NCBI RefSeq assembly: GCF_900109555.1 | Contig: NZ_FNZV01000004.1 | Location: 1-64,000, forward strand | DNA: 64,000 nt | Reading direction: 5' to 3' | DNA from: Pacificibacter marinus | GTDB lineage: Bacteria; Pseudomonadota; Alphaproteobacteria; Rhodobacterales; Rhodobacteraceae | Shown here: positions 52,877 to 62,088 of the stretch, piece by piece | Numbering within the stretch: position 1 is the first letter of the stretch | Layout: each line of letters opens with the position of its first letter | The notes under the pieces: model-generated | What the model was told of the DNA's origin: nothing | What the model saw: only the letters and a program-made list of their open reading frames with translations | Database searches by the model: none | Position numbers and translations under genes: made by a program

Positions 52877-53298
52877 TGCGGTATCCTGCATTTACCACTG
52901 CATTGATTTGCACAGTTTTGAATGGAACGGGGTTGGCAGCACAGGCGGACATCGTTCCCAAAACGCTTGCGCCCATCACAGTGCCATCCGGCCAACCGGT
53001 TCAGTTTTTTGAAAGCTTATTGGATCGCCCTGCCATGGGACTGACGGCGCGGTTTCGGTTTGTTGCGCCCCAGTTGCCGCAAAAGCTGGCCGATCTGGGC
53101 TATGAGCAGCTTGAGGCTGATATGGCGTATCTGTGTGACACCTATGCCTTGCCGCGTCTTGCGGGACCTGTTCCATCGATGATTGTTATCTCAATGTCTG
53201 ACCGCGCCGTTGAGTTTGCTTCTACTGAAGCAGACGTGACACAAGTGTTCGAAGCCTACCGCCCTTCTGGTGACATATGCGAATGGGAGGCGTTCTGA
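52876..53298 (+). CDS. Secreted DUF6497-like protein (140 aa)
   Basis: 140 residues from the ATG at 52876, which overlaps the previous stop. The N-terminus (MRYPAFTTALICTVLNGTGLA) is a signal peptide ending near residue 23. The mature part includes RFRFVAPQLPQKLADLGYEQ and a PSMIVISMSDRAVEFA strand pattern. It resembles the DUF6497 family of Rhodobacteraceae, from memory. A periplasmic product inside a propionate operon is unexpected. The stop again overlaps the next ATG as TGATG. Confidence 0.75.
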   Translation: MRYPAFTTALICTVLNGTGLAAQADIVPKTLAPITVPSGQPVQFFESLLDRPAMGLTARFRFVAPQLPQKLADLGYEQLEADMAYLCDTYALPRLAGPVPSMIVISMSDRAVEFASTEADVTQVFEAYRPSGDICEWEAF

Positions 53299-53525
53299 TG
53301 CGATCACATCTGCCTTCATCGCATATTTTTCAGCAGGTTTTCATGCGTATTTTGCAAATAATGACTGCCTTTGCCTGCAAATATGCTCTGTTCAATGACA
53401 CCGACAAAAGATATTTCCTCGCAAGTCAAATCAAGGCACGCACCACGGTGGGCGTGACTATATTGGCCGCCAGCGCCGTGGTCACGATCGACCCGATCGC
53501 GCGCAGACCGCAGGAGAACGCATAA
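53298..53525 (+). CDS. Small protein with one membrane segment (75 aa)
   Basis: 75 residues from the ATG at 53298, coupled to the preceding gene by TGATG. An amphipathic N-terminal half (HIFQQVFMRILQIMTAF) precedes a charged loop and a hydrophobic segment TVGVTILAASAVVTI (about 52-66). No family recognised. Its TAA lies 1 base before the next ATG. Confidence 0.6.
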   Translation: MRSHLPSSHIFQQVFMRILQIMTAFACKYALFNDTDKRYFLASQIKARTTVGVTILAASAVVTIDPIARRPQENA

Positions 53526-53526
53526 C

Positions 53527-53940
53527 ATGCCACCCAAAGATTACATGCCCAAACACAAAGGGTTCCCAAGCCGGTTCCCCGGATCAGATTTTCAATTCAC
53601 CATCCGCCGCGCCAATCCCAAAGGTGTGACGCCGATCAAAGCCCTTGAGCGCTTCAAAGATCGCAAATCCGTCGACAAACGGGTTGATACGGCCTTTATC
53701 ACGACGCTTTGGAATTACTTTGGCGAAGAGCCTTTTGAACGCGGCAATTTGGATGCAGGGCGGTTGTCATGGTTTTGGGGGCGCGAAGTTGTGCCAGCTG
53801 ATCCTGATAACTTCGATCCTGCGTCTTATGAGGCGTTGATAAAAATCAACGTAAAAATCGCGCAAGTGACATTTCCCGAATTGTTCGTGGCCGATGATCC
53901 GTTTGAAGATGACGCTGAGAACGATGAGGATGACAGGTAA
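53527..53940 (+). CDS. Hypothetical acidic-tailed protein (137 aa)
   Basis: 137 residues starting MPPKDYMPKHKGFPSRFPGS, with an aromatic-rich middle (TLWNYFGEEPFERGNLDAGR) and a strongly acidic C-terminus (DDPFEDDAENDEDD). GCAGGAG precedes the ATG. No known family. It is the fourth of the small coupled genes after pccB. Confidence 0.75.
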   Translation: MPPKDYMPKHKGFPSRFPGSDFQFTIRRANPKGVTPIKALERFKDRKSVDKRVDTAFITTLWNYFGEEPFERGNLDAGRLSWFWGREVVPADPDNFDPASYEALIKINVKIAQVTFPELFVADDPFEDDAENDEDDR

Positions 53941-54115
53941 GATGCGCGGATTGTCGCTTTCACTCAGCCCCAATGGGCAAAGGCACGCCAGTTTTGGCGG
54001 GGCGTTTGCGCGGGGGCTTGTGTGTGCGGCAATTGGGTTTCACGATACACGTGAACAAGGATCCCCGAATGTTGAATGCCTTGTTCTCGCGCGTTCTCGC
54101 GTCCCTTCCCCTCTG

Positions 54116-54156
54116 GCAAGGATTGCTACAACAGATTGCAATCCTTGCTTTTTTTT
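54116..54156 (+). terminator. Strong Rho-independent terminator between pccB operon and pccA
   Basis: A perfect 11-bp stem GCAAGGATTGC (54116-54126) pairs with 54138-54148, followed by eight or more T residues. It ends the pccB transcript. Between 53941 and 54115 no convincing gene is seen. Confidence 0.93.
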
Positions 54157-54291
54157 CAAGTCTCAGCGACTGCAGGCGTGCTATGCGCCGTCTTTCGCCG
54201 ACACTGCTATTTTGTTTAGATTTTACTTTTCTCAGCGGTCTTTATGGGGCAAGCTGATAAAAAATATTCTTCAACAAAGAGCGGTAAAATC

Positions 54292-54492
54292 ATGCGTAAA
54301 TCATTTATCACACTCGCCCTCGTGTCTGTCACAGCCCTTGCTGGTTGCATGGACAATGACTCTGAGCGCGCGATTGCAGGCGGCCTTGCTGGGGCGCTCA
54401 TTGCAGACACAACAGGCGGCAGCGCCACAACCGGTGCAATCGCAGGGGCCGCAGCTGGCGCGCTTTGCGACGACGTGCGTTTGTGTAACTAA
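54292..54492 (+). CDS. Small glycine-zipper lipoprotein
   Basis: 66 residues from the ATG at 54292. Signal peptide MRKSFITLALVSVTALAGC has a clear lipobox (LAGC, Cys19). The mature part is a glycine/alanine zipper (AIAGGLAGALIADTTGGSAT, then TGAIAGAAAGAL) like OmpA-associated or 17-kDa-antigen-type zippers, ending in a short Cys-containing tail. Probably outer-membrane associated. It sits between the terminator and pccA, so it likely has its own promoter. Confidence 0.8.
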   Translation: MRKSFITLALVSVTALAGCMDNDSERAIAGGLAGALIADTTGGSATTGAIAGAAAGALCDDVRLCN

Positions 54493-54671
54493 CACTGCAG
54501 TCACATTTATAGCTTCAAGCGTGCAGATTTGCGTGTTTGGACATCGTGAAAATAAAGGTTTTCGAGCTGGCCCGCTCGGAAGCCTTTTTTCATGCGCATG
54601 ATTTAGACACTTTCGCGCGCCGCATGGGCAACGTGTTGGCACGGCGATATGAGGACAGAAAGGGAGAGCAC

Positions 54672-56669
54672 ATGTTTGATAAGATACTGATCGCCAACCG
54701 AGGCGAGATTGCCTGTCGTGTGATAAAAACCGCTCAGAAAATGGGGATCAAAACGGTCGCTATTTATTCGGATGCGGACAAAAATGCGCTGCATGTGAAG
54801 ATGGCGGATGAAGCTGTCCACATCGGACCTGCGCCAGCCAATCAATCCTATATCGTAATCGATAAGGTCATGGATGCGATCCGCCAAACAGGGGCGCAAG
54901 CCGTGCATCCTGGGTACGGATTTTTGTCTGAAAATTCTAAGTTTGCCGAAGCTTTACAGGCCGAAGGTGTTGCTTTTGTCGGTCCGCCTGTGGGCGCGAT
55001 CGAGGCTATGGGCGATAAAATCACCTCTAAAAAGCTGGCGCAAGAAGCCGGCGTTAGCACTGTTCCCGGGTATATGGGCTTAATTGAGGACGCCGATGAA
55101 GCCGTCAAAATCTCGAATGAGGTTGGTTATCCGGTGATGATCAAAGCCTCTGCCGGCGGCGGTGGCAAAGGTATGCGTGTGGCCTATAATGATGACGAGG
55201 CGCGCGAAGGCTTTCAATCGTCGAAAAATGAGGCCGCGTCGTCATTCGGCGATGACCGTATTTTCATTGAGAAATTCGTCACTCAACCGCGCCATATTGA
55301 AATTCAGGTGCTCTGTGACAGTCATGGCAATGGCATTTACCTGCACGAACGTGAGTGTTCGATTCAGCGCCGCAATCAAAAAGTCATCGAAGAGGCTCCG
55401 AGCCCATTCTTGGATGCAGCAACGCGCAAAGCCATGGGTGAGCAAGCCGTCGCACTGGCGCAGGCTGTGGATTACACCTCGGCCGGTACTGTGGAATTCA
55501 TCGTTGATGGCGACCGTAATTTCTATTTCCTTGAAATGAACACGCGCTTGCAGGTCGAGCACCCTGTGACCGAGATGATCACGGGTATTGATCTGGTCGA
55601 ACAAATGATCCGCATCGCAAATGGTGAAGCGTTATCAATCAAACAAGACGATGTGCAGATGAATGGCTGGGCGATGGAAAGCCGTCTGTACGCCGAAGAT
55701 CCTTACCGTAATTTTCTGCCTTCAATCGGCCGTTTGACCAAATACCGCCCGCCAGCCGAAAGCGTCTCTGACACTTGCGTTGTGCGTAATGACACAGGCG
55801 TTTTTGAAGGTGGTGAAATTTCGATGTACTACGATCCGATGATCGCCAAACTGTGCACGTGGGGGCCAACGCGGGATGCGGCCATCGCGCATATGAGCGA
55901 CGCATTGGACGCGTTTGAAATCGAAGGTATTGGGCACAACTTGCCATTTTTATCTGCCGTAATGGATCATCCGCGTTTTGTTTCGGGCAATATCACCACT
56001 GCATTTATCGAAGAAGAATACCCCGAAGGATTTGAAGGCGCTGTGCTCAGTGACGCGCAGCTGAATAAAATAGCTGCGTCTTGTGCTGCCATGTACCGCG
56101 TGTCCGAAATTCGGCGGTCCCGCATTTCGGGCCGTATGGACAATCACGAGCGAAAAGTGGGTGCTGATTGGGTTGTGCAGATTGCCGGCCAAGATTTCCC
56201 TGTGCGCATTGATGCCGATAAAACGGGCTCAAACGTCACGCTGAATGGCCAAACTCTGCGCATTGAAAGCGAATGGGTGCCGGGGCAAACTTTGGCCGTT
56301 GTGCGCGTCGATGATGTTCCGATCACATTGAAAGTTGGTAAGGTGGCTGGGGGATTTCAAATCCGCAATCGTGGGGCTGACCTTAAAGTCTTTGTACGCA
56401 GTCCGCGTGCGGCTGAGCTGTCTAAATACATGCTTGAAAAGTTGCCACCTGACACATCGAAATTGCTGCTTTGCCCCATGCCAGGGTTGATCGTCAAAGT
56501 CGATGTTGCTGTTGGGGACGAGGTCCAAGAGGGTCAAACCTTATGTACGGTCGAGGCGATGAAAATGGAAAACATTCTGCGCGCTGAACGCAAAGCTGTG
56601 GTGAGTAAAATCAATGCGGTCGCAGGCGATAGTCTCGCCGTTGACGAAGTGATTATGGAGTTTGAATAA
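54672..56669 (+). CDS. pccA: Propionyl-CoA carboxylase alpha subunit (biotin carboxylase/BCCP)
   Basis: Biotin-dependent subunit that carboxylates its own biotin. The 665 residues contain the biotin carboxylase domain (MFDKILIANRGEIACRVI start, ASAGGGGKGMRVAY ATP grasp loop, FLEMNTRLQVEHPVTE), the BT linker, and a C-terminal biotinyl domain with EAMKMEN, the biotinylated lysine being Lys631. AGGGAG precedes the ATG at 54672; an upstream in-frame ATG is not supported. It is separated from pccB by five small genes and a strong terminator. Confidence 0.96.
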   Translation: MFDKILIANRGEIACRVIKTAQKMGIKTVAIYSDADKNALHVKMADEAVHIGPAPANQSYIVIDKVMDAIRQTGAQAVHPGYGFLSENSKFAEALQAEGVAFVGPPVGAIEAMGDKITSKKLAQEAGVSTVPGYMGLIEDADEAVKISNEVGYPVMIKASAGGGGKGMRVAYNDDEAREGFQSSKNEAASSFGDDRIFIEKFVTQPRHIEIQVLCDSHGNGIYLHERECSIQRRNQKVIEEAPSPFLDAATRKAMGEQAVALAQAVDYTSAGTVEFIVDGDRNFYFLEMNTRLQVEHPVTEMITGIDLVEQMIRIANGEALSIKQDDVQMNGWAMESRLYAEDPYRNFLPSIGRLTKYRPPAESVSDTCVVRNDTGVFEGGEISMYYDPMIAKLCTWGPTRDAAIAHMSDALDAFEIEGIGHNLPFLSAVMDHPRFVSGNITTAFIEEEYPEGFEGAVLSDAQLNKIAASCAAMYRVSEIRRSRISGRMDNHERKVGADWVVQIAGQDFPVRIDADKTGSNVTLNGQTLRIESEWVPGQTLAVVRVDDVPITLKVGKVAGGFQIRNRGADLKVFVRSPRAAELSKYMLEKLPPDTSKLLLCPMPGLIVKVDVAVGDEVQEGQTLCTVEAMKMENILRAERKAVVSKINAVAGDSLAVDEVIMEFE

Positions 56670-56728
56670 CCCATGACGCTGTTGACTGCACCTCAAAGTA
56701 TTGACCGAAACGCCGCGCACTTTGCGCT

Positions 56729-57187
56729 TTATCGTGCAGCTTGTGCGGCGTCTTTGGCGGCTTTGATTTCTTGCTGGCGCAGCGGAGTTTTGTCGATGGC
56801 ACGGGTGATCTCGCGCAGATCCCAAGGGTCGGGTTTGCGAAACATCACAGCGCCATTTTTGTCCACAACCACAAGCGAAAATCCACGCGGTCGCAAGGTT
56901 TTGCGGACAGGGCTCAGTGTATCGGGATCGGTATCAGTCAACACCACAACATCGCGTTCAGTCAGCAGTTCTGGACGATCAGTCAACAAATTCATTTGTC
57001 TGACAAAATTCAGATCAAGCGGGTTGTCTGCAAAAACGACCAGTACGCGGTTTGTCCATTTAAAATCTGCCAAGTCTATACCTGACGCATTTTGCCCCAG
57101 TTCAACCGTCGCAGCGTCTTGTGCAAAGCTTGCGGGCGCAAACATGATAGAAATTGCGCTTAGAGCGCTGAGAAATATGTGTTTCAT
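56729..57187 (-). CDS. DUF4174 secreted protein
   Basis: 152 residues with a signal peptide (cleavage near SFA-Q, residue 22-23). The mature part has a thioredoxin-like strand order: [47 protein letters not shown], without a CxxC motif. This is the DUF4174 family. It is on the opposite strand, wedged between pccA and mcm, and so is not part of their transcript. Function unknown. Confidence 0.85.
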   Translation of the reverse strand: MKHIFLSALSAISIMFAPASFAQDAATVELGQNASGIDLADFKWTNRVLVVFADNPLDLNFVRQMNLLTDRPELLTERDVVVLTDTDPDTLSPVRKTLRPRGFSLVVVDKNGAVMFRKPDPWDLREITRAIDKTPLRQQEIKAAKDAAQAAR

Positions 57188-57295
57188 CGATCCTCCGGTC
57201 CTTTTCTATATAGGGGCTTGTGCAGGATTTACCAAGGAATCCAACAGGTGTTTTACTGCGATGGCCCCGCAGCGCACCGTGTGAAAGGAACTCGC

Positions 57296-59431
57296 ATGAC
57301 TGATCGAAAACTCTGGACTGAACTTGCAGGCAAAGAGCTTCGCGGCAAACCTGTTGAAAGCCTTGAATGGGATACGCTTGAAGGTATCAAAGTCAAACCG
57401 CTGTATGATGAAGGTGACATCAAAGATTTGCCGCATCTTGGTAATACGCCGGGGCAAGCGCCCTTTACGCGTGGCGTCAAAGCGACGATGTATGCGGGGC
57501 GCCCTTGGACCATCCGTCAATATGCTGGGTTTTCAACGGCGGAAGAATCGAATGCCTTTTACCGCAAAGCGCTAGATGCAGGCCAACAAGGTGTCTCTGT
57601 CGCTTTCGATTTGGCAACGCACCGTGGGTACGACAGTGATCATCCGCGTGTCGAGGGCGATGTCGGCAAAGCTGGCGTGGCGATTGACAGCGTTGAGGAT
57701 ATGAAAATCCTGTTCGATGGCATCCCGCTAGACAAAGTGTCGGTATCGATGACGATGAACGGCGCTGTGATCCCAATTTTGGCGAGTTTCATTGTGACGG
57801 GCGAAGAGCAGGGGCATGATAAAGCCCTGCTGGCGGGCACCATCCAGAACGATATTCTCAAAGAATTTATGGTGCGCAACACGTATATTTATCCACCCGA
57901 ACCATCGATGCGGATCATCGCGGATATCATCGAATACACGGCCAATGAGATGCCGAAATTCAACTCGATTTCGATCTCTGGCTATCACATGCAAGAAGCT
58001 GGCGCGAACTTGGTGCAAGAACTTGCATTCACTTTAGCGGATGGGCGCGAATACGTGCGCACAGCGATCAAAGCGGGCATGGATGTCGATAAATTCGCGC
58101 CACGTTTGTCGTTCTTTTTCGCCATCGGCATGAACTTTTTTATGGAAGCCGCCAAACTGAGGGCCGCGCGTTTGCTATGGACGCGGGTGATGGATGAATT
58201 CGATCCAAAGTTGGAAAAGTCCAAGATGTTGCGCACACACTGCCAAACCTCTGGCGTGTCTTTGCAAGAACAAGACCCCTATAATAACGTGATCCGCACC
58301 GCATATGAGGCGATGTCGGCGGCTTTGGGCGGCACGCAAAGTCTGCACACCAACGCATTGGATGAAGCCATTGCTTTGCCAACAGAATTTTCAGCCCGCA
58401 TTGCGCGTAACACGCAACTAATTTTGCAAGAAGAGACAGGCATCACCAATGTCGTCGATCCGCTGGCGGGATCGTATTACGTCGAAAGCTTGACTGCGGA
58501 ATTGGCAGACAAAGCTTGGGAATTGATGGAAGAGGTCGAGACCATGGGCGGCATGACCAAAGCAGTCAATACCGGTATGCCGAAACTGCGCATCGAGGAA
58601 TCTGCGGCCAAACGACAAGCATTGATTGATCGCGGGACCGAGGTGATCGTGGGCGTTAACAAGTACCGCAAAGATAACGAAGACCCGATCGATATTTTGG
58701 ATGTAGACAATGTGGCCGTGCGCGCGAGCCAAGTTGCACGACTTAAGCAAATCCGTGCCACGCGCGATGAGGCGTTAATGGCTGAAACTTTGGCTGATCT
58801 TGAGGCCGCTGCGCAATCTGGCAAAGGCAATCTATTGGCATTGGCCGTAGAAGCGGCTCGTGCTCGTGCCACAGTGGGAGAAATTTCAATGGCGATGGAA
58901 AAATCATTCGGGCGACACCGCGCCGAGGTCAAAACTTTAGCGGGCGTCTATGGTGCCGCTTATGAAGGCGACGCAGGCTTTGCGCAGATCCAAAAAGACG
59001 TTGAAACTTTTGCAGAAGCCGAAGGCCGCCGCCCGCGTATGTTGGTGGTGAAAATGGGCCAAGATGGTCATGACCGTGGGGCCAAAGTCATTGCCACAGC
59101 TTTCGCCGATATAGGGTTCGACGTTGATGTTGGTCCGCTGTTTCAAACCCCTGCTGAAGCCGCGCAGGATGCCATCGACAATGACGTACACATCGTTGGT
59201 ATTTCATCGCAAGCCGCGGGGCACAAAACCCTTGCGCCGAAACTGATTGATGAACTGAAAGCCCAAGGCGCGGGCGATATTATCGTGATTTGTGGTGGGG
59301 TGATCCCGCAGCAAGACTACGCCTTTTTGAAAGAGGCTGGCGTCAAAGCGATTTTTGGCCCGGGGACCAATATCCCAAACGCTGCGCGTGAAATCTTGGA
59401 ATTGATTGGATCAAGCCCTAACAAATCATGA
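57296..59431 (+). CDS. mcm: Methylmalonyl-CoA mutase
   Basis: B12-dependent enzyme converting (R)-methylmalonyl-CoA to succinyl-CoA, completing propionyl-CoA entry into the TCA cycle. The single-chain 711-residue form has the TIM barrel ([30 protein letters not shown]) and a C-terminal cobalamin domain with DGHDRG (His592 the cobalt ligand) and [17 protein letters not shown] precedes the ATG at 57296; the upstream in-frame extension crosses the DUF4174 promoter region. Methylmalonyl-CoA epimerase is not in the window. Confidence 0.97.
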   Translation: MTDRKLWTELAGKELRGKPVESLEWDTLEGIKVKPLYDEGDIKDLPHLGNTPGQAPFTRGVKATMYAGRPWTIRQYAGFSTAEESNAFYRKALDAGQQGVSVAFDLATHRGYDSDHPRVEGDVGKAGVAIDSVEDMKILFDGIPLDKVSVSMTMNGAVIPILASFIVTGEEQGHDKALLAGTIQNDILKEFMVRNTYIYPPEPSMRIIADIIEYTANEMPKFNSISISGYHMQEAGANLVQELAFTLADGREYVRTAIKAGMDVDKFAPRLSFFFAIGMNFFMEAAKLRAARLLWTRVMDEFDPKLEKSKMLRTHCQTSGVSLQEQDPYNNVIRTAYEAMSAALGGTQSLHTNALDEAIALPTEFSARIARNTQLILQEETGITNVVDPLAGSYYVESLTAELADKAWELMEEVETMGGMTKAVNTGMPKLRIEESAAKRQALIDRGTEVIVGVNKYRKDNEDPIDILDVDNVAVRASQVARLKQIRATRDEALMAETLADLEAAAQSGKGNLLALAVEAARARATVGEISMAMEKSFGRHRAEVKTLAGVYGAAYEGDAGFAQIQKDVETFAEAEGRRPRMLVVKMGQDGHDRGAKVIATAFADIGFDVDVGPLFQTPAEAAQDAIDNDVHIVGISSQAAGHKTLAPKLIDELKAQGAGDIIVICGGVIPQQDYAFLKEAGVKAIFGPGTNIPNAAREILELIGSSPNKS

Positions 59432-59679
59432 TTGCCCATCGGTGAAACGTGAGTGATGAACCCGATATGAAATGACATGTTGGACGTATCAATCTTGCAC
59501 ACCTGTCCAATCGAAGAGGTGCGATTTAGATTTCCTTTTCTGTTGGATTTTTGGGGCACGGGGATCGCGCTTGTACAACCAGCCATTTTGAACTTTTAGG
59601 GTAATTTATGGCATCTGATGCGAATTGGCTTTTGGCGTTGGAAGGTGACGCAAAGCTGTCATGCACCCTATCAGTCATA
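59432..59679. other. Gene-free region after mcm
   Basis: No intact gene. Together with the adjoining nhaA remnant this makes about 780 bases without a working gene. A short imperfect repeat of TTGGACGT/TTGGATTT-like sequence is visible but not convincing. Confidence 0.3.
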
Positions 59680-60112
59680 TGACCCGCGCCAAATGGTTTG
59701 CGCGCCACGCCTGTTTTGACCAAAATCGAAGTCATGCCAAAGACACCTATTTGTTTGCCTAAAATCAGACCTGCGGCAACGCCCAAGGGCAACGGATCAA
59801 ACAGGTTGGAAAATGTTATGCTTTCAAACACAACGCCTGCGTTGGCAAAAGCAAAAATAGGCACGATGCCGAACAAGACGTAAGGCGACAATGCGTGCTC
59901 TAATGAGTGCAGTGTGGATTTGCCCCACTTGTCTTTCATTGGGATGAAAAGGCTGTGATGACACCGCACAAGGTCATCCAAGATCGCCAGTGTTGGTAAA
60001 AATACTTTGAGCGATGTTGGGACTCTTGCCACCATCATCGCTGCGGTGGCTGAAAACATTAGAATGATGCCGCCTGAGGCCTCACTATCGAAAAAGTTTT
60101 CTAGTCATCTTA
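59680..60112 (-). pseudogene. nhaA: nhaA Na+/H+ antiporter pseudogene with internal deletions
   Basis: On the minus strand the frame reads NFFDSEASGGIILMFSAT, the NhaA N-terminus, and then jumps to RVPTSLKVFLPTLAILDDL (normally around residue 125-145). It jumps again to PMKDKWGKSTLHSLEHALSP and FGIVPIFAFANAGV, then DPLPLGVAAGLILGKQIGVFG and VARKPFGAG. About 100 residues are missing at the first join and about 70 at the second, and the last two helices are gone. No function is possible. The frame survives in pieces, so decay seems recent. Confidence 0.88.
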
Positions 60113-60214
60113 GGAGCATTTTGTGCTTTTCTTTCCATAATTAGATGTTCAACATATAGAGAAATGGGTTCGTTCCTGACTCTTTCAATATAAGACTACA
60201 ACTTTTGGTGAACT

Positions 60215-60835
60215 ATGCCCTATTTTCTCGATCATTTGGTGGTTTGTGCGTCGAACCTCGACCAGGGGCGGCTCTGGGTTGAGGGGCTCTTGGATGTGCC
60301 ATTCGAAAAGCGCGGTGTGCATGACCTGATGGGCACGCACAATCATCTCGTGGCGTTGGACAAAGATGCCTATTTCGAAGTTATCGCAATCGACCCTGCT
60401 GCACCAAAGTTGCCACACGCGCGTTGGTTCGATTTGGACAATTTTGGTGGGCCACCCAAGCTGTCGAACTGGGTCGTGCGCTGCGATGATCTTGAGGAAG
60501 CATGGGAGCGCGCCCCTGCCACGGTTGGGCGGATTATGTCTTTTGAACGGGGTGAGTACGCATGGCGCATGCTGGTGCCTGAAGATGGCAAACCTTTGTT
60601 TGACGGTTGCTTTCCCACCTTGATCGAATGGCAATCCAAACACCCTGCACCGGCATTGACGCACCGTGATTTACGCTTGCGTCGCTTGAAATTAACGCAT
60701 CCAAACGCAACAGAATTGCGCGCAGCCCTTGCACCTTTCGTGCAAGCTATGGAACATGTTTCTATCGGCGAAGGCGCACAGGCGTCTTTACAGGCGGAAA
60801 TCGGATCGGCATCTGGGGAGATTTGGATCGCATGA
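60215..60835 (+). CDS. VOC-family (glyoxalase-like) protein
   Basis: 206-residue protein with a glyoxalase_3-like fold: FLDHLVVCASNLDQGRLWVE at the N-terminus and GKPLFDGCFPTLIEW in the middle, the last containing a likely metal Glu. It is a distant relative of methylmalonyl-CoA epimerase but does not match that family's length or motifs, so an epimerase role is not supported. Its TGA overlaps the next gene's ATG. Confidence 0.85.
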   Translation: MPYFLDHLVVCASNLDQGRLWVEGLLDVPFEKRGVHDLMGTHNHLVALDKDAYFEVIAIDPAAPKLPHARWFDLDNFGGPPKLSNWVVRCDDLEEAWERAPATVGRIMSFERGEYAWRMLVPEDGKPLFDGCFPTLIEWQSKHPAPALTHRDLRLRRLKLTHPNATELRAALAPFVQAMEHVSIGEGAQASLQAEIGSASGEIWIA

Positions 60836-61323
60836 CACTTCGCACAGCAACACCAGCAGACGCGGCGGCCATTAAGGCCATTATGAAACCCGTAATCGAC
60901 GGGTCTACGGCGTCATTTTCCTCAATAGAGCGCAGCGTTGAGCAATGGGCGGACTTGATCACAGCACGTCTAAATGAGGGGCGCGCATTTTATGTCGCCG
61001 AAGTGGACGGCGTTGTGGTTGGGTATGCCACCTACGAGCAATTTCGCTCGAACAACAACGGCTATCGCTACACGATGGAACACTCGGTGTACCTGAGCGA
61101 TGCAGCCCAAGGGCGTGGCTTTGGGCGCATTTTGTTGATCACTATCGAAGAGCACGCCCGCGAGGCTGGCCATAAATCTATGATCGGTGTGATTGATGGG
61201 GATAACACGGCCTCGATCGCGTTTCATCAGGCACTTGGCTACAAGGAAGTCGGGCGCATTCCGCAGTCTGGCTATAAATTCGACCGCTGGCTGGACGCTT
61301 TGTTTATGCAAAAATTCTTATAA
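60832..61323 (+). CDS. GNAT acetyltransferase, phosphinothricin-acetyltransferase type
   Basis: 163 residues, coupled to the VOC gene by ATGA. The PAT/MddA-like pattern is TLRTATPADAAAIKAIMKPVI, MEHSVYLSDAAQGRGFGRILL (acetyl-CoA loop Q-G-R-G-F-G) and NTASIAFHQALGYKEVGRI. Homologues acetylate methionine sulfoximine, sulfone or phosphinothricin. The true substrate is unknown. Confidence 0.92.
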   Translation: MTLRTATPADAAAIKAIMKPVIDGSTASFSSIERSVEQWADLITARLNEGRAFYVAEVDGVVVGYATYEQFRSNNNGYRYTMEHSVYLSDAAQGRGFGRILLITIEEHAREAGHKSMIGVIDGDNTASIAFHQALGYKEVGRIPQSGYKFDRWLDALFMQKFL

Positions 61324-61404
61324 AAACGGGTGTGACTGACGATGGTGTCGCACATCATGTGTTTGTGACCTGACACTGACACATCCCTCGTTTAAGGTGT
61401 GATT

Positions 61405-62088
61405 ATGTCAATTTGGTACCGCATATTAGACGCTCTCGCTGCGTTACGTTCTGGGGAAAGTCTGTCTTCGGTTTTTGATCTTTTGAGATCAGAACCTGAA
61501 CGGCGTGTCGGCTTTGCAATCGCAGTCATTGGACTTGGGGCTAAAATGGCCAAAGCTGATGGACTGGTGACCCGCGACGAAGTCACCGCCTTTCGCGAAG
61601 TGTTTCATATTTCCCCCGAAGACGAAGTTGCAGCTGGTCGTGTTTTCAATATGGCCCGCCAAGATGTTGCAGGGTTTGAAGATTACGCAAAGCGCGTCAA
61701 AGCCATGTATGGCGACAATTGCGAGCCGCTATTGGATTTGTTGGATGGTCTGTTTCACATCGCATTGGCTGATGGGGAGTATCACCCAAACGAAGATGTG
61801 TTTTTACAGCGCGTCGCCGATATTTTCGAAATCAGTGACCGTAAATTTAGCACCATACGCGCACGGTTTGTGCCGGATGCGCAGCGTGATCCCTATGATA
61901 TTTTGGGCGTTGAACCAGCAATGGATCTGGCTGATATCAAGTCTGCCTACCGCGCGCTTGTGCGAGAAACACACCCAGACAAAATGATCGCGCGGGGGGT
62001 GCCCAAAGAGGCGGTGCACATGGCCACCAAACGGCTGGCGGAAATCAACACCGCTTGGGATAACATCGCACTTGAGCGCGCCAGCTGA
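61405..62088 (+). CDS. TerB-DnaJ domain protein (DjlA-like)
   Basis: 227 residues. A TerB-like helical domain (about 35-150, with ADGLVTRDEV and LADGEYHPNED acidic metal-site motifs) is followed by a J domain (162-225) with HPD at 190-192. This is the DjlA architecture, but the N-terminal membrane helix of E. coli DjlA is missing, so it should be soluble. The J domain stimulates DnaK. AAGGTG precedes the ATG. TGA overlaps the next gene's ATG (TGATG). Confidence 0.92.
   Translation: MSIWYRILDALAALRSGESLSSVFDLLRSEPERRVGFAIAVIGLGAKMAKADGLVTRDEVTAFREVFHISPEDEVAAGRVFNMARQDVAGFEDYAKRVKAMYGDNCEPLLDLLDGLFHIALADGEYHPNEDVFLQRVADIFEISDRKFSTIRARFVPDAQRDPYDILGVEPAMDLADIKSAYRALVRETHPDKMIARGVPKEAVHMATKRLAEINTAWDNIALERAS

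Noticed and set aside
53894-54601. Long plus-strand frame between the acidic-tailed gene and pccA
   Set aside because: It crosses a strong terminator and the lipoprotein gene in another frame, and lacks a ribosome site; composition is not protein-like.
60215-60835. VOC protein as the missing methylmalonyl-CoA epimerase
   Set aside because: Too long and lacking the epimerase motifs; it fits the glyoxalase_3-like group better, despite its closeness to mcm.
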